Positions 59,366 to 64,000 of a DNA stretch of 64,000 nucleotides are shown piece after piece. The notes below the pieces were generated by a model. It was not told the origin of the DNA, did not search any database, and was given only the letters and a program-made list of their open reading frames with translations. The stretch's first letter is position 1, and each line of letters starts with the position of its first letter. Source of the stretch: Datisca glomerata (taxonomy: Eukaryota; Streptophyta; Magnoliopsida; Cucurbitales; Datiscaceae); NCBI GenBank assembly GCA_003255025.1, contig QANY01002375.1, forward strand, positions 1,625,609-1,689,608. Reading direction: 5' to 3'. A program made the translations under genes and the position numbers.

Positions 59366-60424
59366 GATTGGAATTTGATTCCAAGCCCAATCCAGTCCCT
59401 AAAAATTATTTTTATTTAATTCGATAATTTTTAAACACTAATTAATTAGAATTTATTTATAAATTATTTTTAAAAATAAATCAATTGATTAATTTAGTTC
59501 GTAATTTATTTATCAAAGTAAAAATTATTGGAAAATTAAATTAAAATTAAAATTTGAATTTTGAAAATGGGACTGAACCTTAGTAAAGACTTACTAAGAG
59601 GTGGGATTTCCTTAAGGATAAGGAGACAATTAAAGATGCCATGAAGACTAGTATCTAAATGATTGTAATTCATTTATTATTCTTTTTAAGGATTGTAGTT
59701 AGAAATGAGCCATATGAATGTATGATTTATATAACATGCCATATAGAAATAGAAATATGTCAATATCAAAATACCATGTAACATGTACTTGCATCATAAT
59801 AGTTTAAATTTATAATGGGTAATAATATTAATATAATGAGAATTTTACAAAAGTTATAATTCTTAAATTGTGATGTTTTATACAAGTTTATAATTTTCAA
59901 AACTTGTTTTTTCAAATTTAGAAAGAGTTATGGTGTTTTGAAAAAGCAAAGAAAATTTCATTTTTCCAAAAACTATGTGAGAGGGTCTTTTATGTTGAAA
60001 TGTTCCCAAACGTAAACTTTTTAGTGGCACGAGGAATGGTTTAGAGTCACCCGAGCGGTTCTCTCTTCAGTGGGAAAAACTTGAGAATCGTGTCACTTTG
60101 AGTCATAGAATTCCTTGAGAAGCTAAAGCCTATAAAGGAAGTGGTGAGGCATGACTGTTCCTAAATGAACTGTTAGTTCATAGCAACCTTTAAAACTGAT
60201 ACGTTGTTTAAACACTTAGAGCAAATCACATTAGAATCTCTCCTAGGAGATAGTCAACGGGGTCAAGGTGACCAAAATAATTTGTGATTGGTTAAGCTAG
60301 ATGTAGTGACATCTTGGGAAGCGTTAATCAAACGAGAAAAGTCTCAATGCGATGGGAGGTATTTATTTACCTCCTATTTATTGATTGAGTATTTATTCAC
60401 ATCAGTTTATTTATTCTTTTTAGT
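59366..60424 (+). other. Copia E leader, resumed
   Basis: Picks up with 'gggattggaatttgattcca', equivalent to about 18930 in copia A, and follows A to the gag start. No coding content. Confidence 0.8.
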
Positions 60425-60990
60425 AATCATGTCATTATCCCTACTCTCAACAATATTGAATGTGAACAAACTTACTAGTGAAAATTACATGGATTGAAAG
60501 CATAATCTTGATATCGTGCTGATGGTAGAAAAGCACAAGTTCATGCTCACCACTCGCTGTCTCCTTGACCTACTGCTGAATCGACTCAAGAGAAAAATGA
60601 TGCTTATGCTTCTTGACTACATTCTGATGAAATCGCCAGGTGTTACATCTTGGCATTTGTTAGTAATGTGTTGAAAAAACAACATTAGAACATGGAAACC
60701 GCCACTGATATGATGTTGAACATCACCAAAATATTCGGGGATCAAGGTCGTCAAGCCAAACAGGCTGCTGTGTGGAATTTCATGAACTGCCGGATGAAAC
60801 ATGGAACTCCTATCATAGAATACATGATGTTGATCATAAGTTATCTGAATGAGATGGATATAATGAGTGCTGATGTAGATGGTGAGACTCGAAAGCTATG
60901 AAAGGCAAGGGCCCTACAAAAGTGGACAAGTAGAAAGACAAGTGTCATCATTATGGAGTGGCTAGTCATTGGAAACGCAACTTCTTGGAT
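60425..60990 (+). pseudogene. Copia E gag
   Basis: Reads LSTILNVNKLTSENYMD, then METATDMMLNITKIFGDQGR, QAAVWNFMNCRMKHGTP, YMMLIISYLNEMDIMS and DVDGETR. It then jumps to the region just before the zinc knuckle, losing the ILETLPETF part seen in copia A. The zinc knuckle reads CHHYGVASHWKRNF: Cys-2 is Tyr, as in A, and Cys-3 is Phe. Confidence 0.85.
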
Positions 60991-61260
60991 TATCTCAAGG
61001 GGTTGAAATCAAAGGAACATTACTTTATAACAAGGGCCCTACAAAATTAACAAGTAATGTTCCTGAGGCCAGTTATGTGGCTACTCTACTTTCTCGTGGA
61101 TTGTTGACTCTGCAGCTACTAACCATATATGTTGTTTCACGTAGGGATTCAGGAAAATCAGAAGGCTTGACGATGGAAAGTTTAGCTTTCACTGGGGAAA
61201 TGGAGCACTAGTATCGGCTGTACTAGTTGAAACTATTTAGTTGTCATTTGTTAACATTTT
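60991..61260 (+). pseudogene. Copia E protease
   Basis: SWIVDSAATNHICC near 61096-61140: the family D-S-G-A-T-N-H core with Gly changed to Ala. Followed by a short run (DDGKFSFHWGNGALVSAVLV) and then a deletion that removes the GAG-pre-integrase segment. Confidence 0.8.
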
Positions 61261-62000
61261 TTGGTTTTCCAAGAAAGTTTTGTAACCTTCCCAGATGACT
61301 ACTCTCATTTTGGACATGTTTTATCTAATGCGCCAAAAATCTAAAACCTTTGAAAAGTTTAAAGAGTAAAAGGCTATGGTTGAGAAGCAATTAGTGAAAT
61401 AAATCAAAACACGGTAATCCAATCGTGGTGGAGAGTACTTGCTAGGAGAGTTCATAGACTTTCTTAAGGAAGAAGGTAATATTTCTCAGCTTACATCACC
61501 TGACACTCTAGAGCAGAATGGTGTGTCAGAGAGAAGGAATCAAACTCTGATGGATATGGTTAGATCCATGATGATTCATTCATCCCTCCCAGATTCATTC
61601 TAGGGATATACCTTAGAAACATCGACATATATTTTGAATCAAGTTCTTTCAAAGACGGTTACTAGTACACCTTATGAAAGATGGAGTAGACGAAAGTCGC
61701 CCGTAAACCACCTTAGGATATGGGGATGCCTGACACATGTTCTGAGACCGATGATAGGTAAGTTGGCCAGTCGATCAAAATTATGCATGTTTGTATGATA
61801 ACCGAAGGGAATGGAGGGATACATCTTTTATAGTCCAGCCGACAAGAAAACATTTGTGAGCACGAATGCGTATTTTCTTGAGGAAGACTATAGAAAAAGT
61901 GTAAAATTGAGAAGCACACTAGTGCTAGAGGAATTATTGAGTGGGAGAACACTGACTCCCCAATCAGGATATGTTCCCGATTCAATAATGGAAGAACCAC
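61261..62000 (+). pseudogene. Copia E integrase
   Basis: Enters directly in the core: DDYSHFGHV, then (with shifts) a WRVL/GEYLLGEF-equivalent near 61430, a SPDTLEQNGVSERRNQTLMD stretch near 61500-61555 (with the conserved QNGV box before the catalytic Glu), MVRSMMIHSSLPD, and STPYERWSRRKSPVNHLRIW. It ends with the KLCMFV segment, EGYIFYSPADKKTFVSTNAY and FLEEDYRKS (61811-61900). The N-terminal zinc domain is deleted. Confidence 0.85.
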
Positions 62001-62950
62001 AGTAGAAGCTAGAGCCTACAGAGCCTCAATGTTGTGGGAGGGTTGTGAGACAACCAGGCAGGTACATGTCTTATGAAGATGCCTTGGTAGCAGTTTCAAA
62101 TAAGGATCATGATGAACCTGTCTCCTACTCACAGTCCATAGCTAGTCCTGAAGCGAACCTATGGCACGAAGCCATGAATGTCGAGATACAATCGATGTAC
62201 TCAAATGAAGTCTGGAAGCTTGTAGATCCTCTTGAAGGGGTGAAACATGTAGGGTGTAATGGATTTTTAAGAAAAAGAGAAATGGATTTATAAGAAAATG
62301 AAAGGTTCATATGAGAATGTGGAGACATTAAAAGATAGACCAGTAGCCATAGGCTACACCTAAAAGGAAGGTATTGACTATGATGATAACTTCTCATCGG
62401 TGGCTATGCTTAAGTTCATTTGAATCCTCCTATCCATTGATGCTGCCCTCGATTATGAAATTTAGAAGATGGACGTCAAGACTGCATTCTGAATGGAAAT
62501 CCCAAAAAATGCATTTATAAGGCTCAACCAGACGGGTTCATAGAGAAAGGCCAAGAGAGAAAGGTTTTTGAGGTGCTAAAGTCCATTTATGGAGTTAAGC
62601 AAGCGTCTCGATCGTGGAATATCATATTGGACGAAACTGTCAAGAACTTTGGTTTTTAACAGTTAGTGCATGACCTTATGTGTTGAAGCTAATACATGAA
62701 GGGAATGTGGTTTTTTCTGGTCTTGTACGTGGAGGATATTCTACTCATTAAAAATGATGTAGGAAAATTGCTCGATGTCAAGATTTGGCTTGCAAAGTAA
62801 TTTGATATGAAAGATTTTGGAGAAGCTACATTTGTCTTAGGGATTCAGATCTTTCAGGATTGTAAGAACAGATAGTTGACGATGTCTCAAGCATATTATA
62901 TTGATAAGGTGATGGATCGTTTTAGTATGCAAGACTACAAGAAGTGATAT
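62001..62950 (+). pseudogene. Copia E reverse transcriptase
   Basis: MRQPGRYMSYEDALVAVSNK, EANLWHEAMNVEIQSMYSNE and VWKLVDPLEGVKHVGC (62045-62260) give the N-terminal part. Then MDVKTAF, KSIYGVKQASRSWN, and the catalytic box as VLYVEDILLIKNDVGKLL near 62725-62770: family YVDD is YVED here, so one catalytic Asp is Glu. A short tandem duplication ('agaaaaagagaaatggattt' and the like) near 62260-62300 disrupts the frame. Confidence 0.88.
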
Positions 62951-63019
62951 TTTCCCTTCAGACATGGAGCCAACCTCTCCAAGGAGCAGTTTCCCAAGAC
63001 TCCTGAAGAAGAGGAATAC

Positions 63020-63660
63020 CTGAGCCATAGGAAGTCTCATGTATGCAATGCTTTGCACAAGCCCAGATATTTACTATGGCGTTTGCGTGGTGAATTATTT
63101 TCAATCTAATTCTAGACTCGAGTGGAATGTTATCAAGCATATCATTAAGTATCTTAAGAGAACGAGGAACTACATACTTGTGTATTCAGGTACTGACCTA
63201 AATATGATGGCTTATACTGACTCCGATTTCCAAGCGGACAAGGATCATGAGGTCCACATTAGGAACAATGTTCATCCTAAATGGTGGAACAATGATATGG
63301 AGAAGTATCAAGCAATCTTGCATTGTTGATTCTACTATGGAAGCTAATATGTGGTGACTTCTGAAGTTGCAAAGGAGGTTGTCTTGCTTAGAAAGTTCCT
63401 AAAGACTCTGGAAGTCGTTCTAGATACTGACAAACCCATGACACTTTATTTGCAATAGCAGTTGGGTTGTAACAAACTCGAAGAAACCGATGAGTCATAA
63501 AAGATCTAAACATATAGAGCAGAAGTATCATATCATTAGAGAGATTGTTTAGTGTGGAGATGTTGTAGAAACACACATATCGATGGTCAACAACCTAGCA
63601 GATCCAATCAAGAAGACTTTAAGCAGTACAGTCTTTGATGGTCATTTGGAGGGCATGAAG
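63020..63660 (+). pseudogene. Copia E RNase H
   Basis: MYAMLCTSPDIYYGVCVVNY, then FQSNSRLEWNVIKHIIKYLK, RTRNYILVYSGTDLNMMAYT and DSDFQADKD (Asp site intact), a broken STMEANMW segment in place of TEAEY, then SHKRSKHIEQKYHIIREIV and the AD-P-I-KTL-type end before the polypurine tract. Several stops. Confidence 0.85.
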
Positions 63661-63690
63661 ATATGAGACTGTACATGACTACTTTAGTCC

Positions 63691-63701
63691 AAGTGTGAGT
63701 T
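63691..63701 (+). other. Polypurine tract of copia E
   Basis: 'aagtgtgagtt' directly before the 3' LTR start, a worn form of the tract in copia A and B. Confidence 0.65.
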
Positions 63702-64000
63702 TGTTGAAATTATCTCCATAAAGTAGGGTGTAATAATTATTTATGAGTATTTAGTTATTTCTATGGCATTTATGTTTTACTGAATTTTATGAATATATGA
63801 AAATTTTCTTATAATTAAAGTGTGTTTATAATTTACTTAAGTCTTAGAATTATTATCAACGTAAGAAAAGTAAAGACAGAGGGGTCTTCCAGACAAACTC
63901 TTCTGAAATTGTTCAGAATGTTATTCACAGTCTTAGGATTGACTGGACAATCAAATCTGATTACGACTACTAGGTTGAACCAAATGATTCCATTCCAGGA
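63702..64000 (+). repeat. 3' LTR of copia E, first part
   Basis: Begins TGTTGAAATTATCTCC and follows the LTR at 48223 to the window end with scattered differences. Confidence 0.88.

Larger units (their letters stand above)
48223..64000 (+). mobile_element. Copia element E (runs off the right edge)
   Basis: 5' LTR 48223-50046, primer site 50047, leader interrupted by a composite block (about 51269-59365), gag, protease, integrase, RT, RNase H, polypurine tract and the start of the 3' LTR at 63702. Closest relative in the window is copia A. Internal parts are shortened relative to A (gag end and GAG-pre-integrase missing). All frames broken. Confidence 0.9.

Overview
The window looks like repeat-dense nuclear DNA of a flowering plant, most likely a eudicot. 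It is AT-rich, packed with nested and decayed LTR retrotransposons (Ty1/copia and Ty3/gypsy of the Tat/Ogre-like kind with a DUF7745-type gag), one plant L1-type LINE, a PIF/Harbinger-like element, and blocks of organelle-type DNA that include a recognisable piece of the mitochondrial gene nad2. I find no intact host gene, no tRNA or rRNA gene and no CRISPR array. Every coding region I can name is a broken transposon or organelle remnant. Domain calls come from reading conceptual translations by eye, and boundaries come from LTR ends, primer sites and hand alignment of repeats, so most edges are good to a few bases or tens of bases.

Layout. 1-490: end of a gypsy LTR (minus). 491-2814: two ~0.93 kb direct repeats carrying a plus-strand gypsy RT sliver. 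3369-11931: a 3'-truncated Tat/Ogre-like gypsy element on minus (5' LTR, primer site, DUF7745-type gag, coiled coil, protease, RT). 12230-16526: a decayed plus-strand LINE cut by the next element. 16527-27443: copia A (plus), with a mitochondrial-type insertion at 22963-25184. 27444-29416: a gypsy protease fragment, a Harbinger-like element with TAA duplications, and the remains of a small LTR ('family D'). 29417-40469: complete copia B (minus), inserted in the D LTR with a 5-bp duplication (gacct/ggcct); its 3' LTR holds a very long GT microsatellite. 40475-48222: family D DNA, in which a plus-strand D element sits inside a minus-strand relative; both carry ~82-bp and ~45-bp tandem arrays. 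48223-64000: copia E (plus, running off the window). Its leader is split by ~8 kb made of mitochondrial-type DNA, a shrunken second copy of the copia B locus (52397-56027), and more mitochondrial-type DNA.

How it fits together. The order of insertion can be partly read. Harbinger and copia B both went into a D LTR, D went into another D, copia A cut the LINE, and copia E cut the minus-strand D element. The composite block in copia E contains a copy of the B locus that keeps the B insertion junction. That points to patchwork repair or segmental copying together with organelle DNA rather than independent transposition. No working genetic system was found; the most unusual items are this composite block, the two-array D family and the 253-bp pure GT run.
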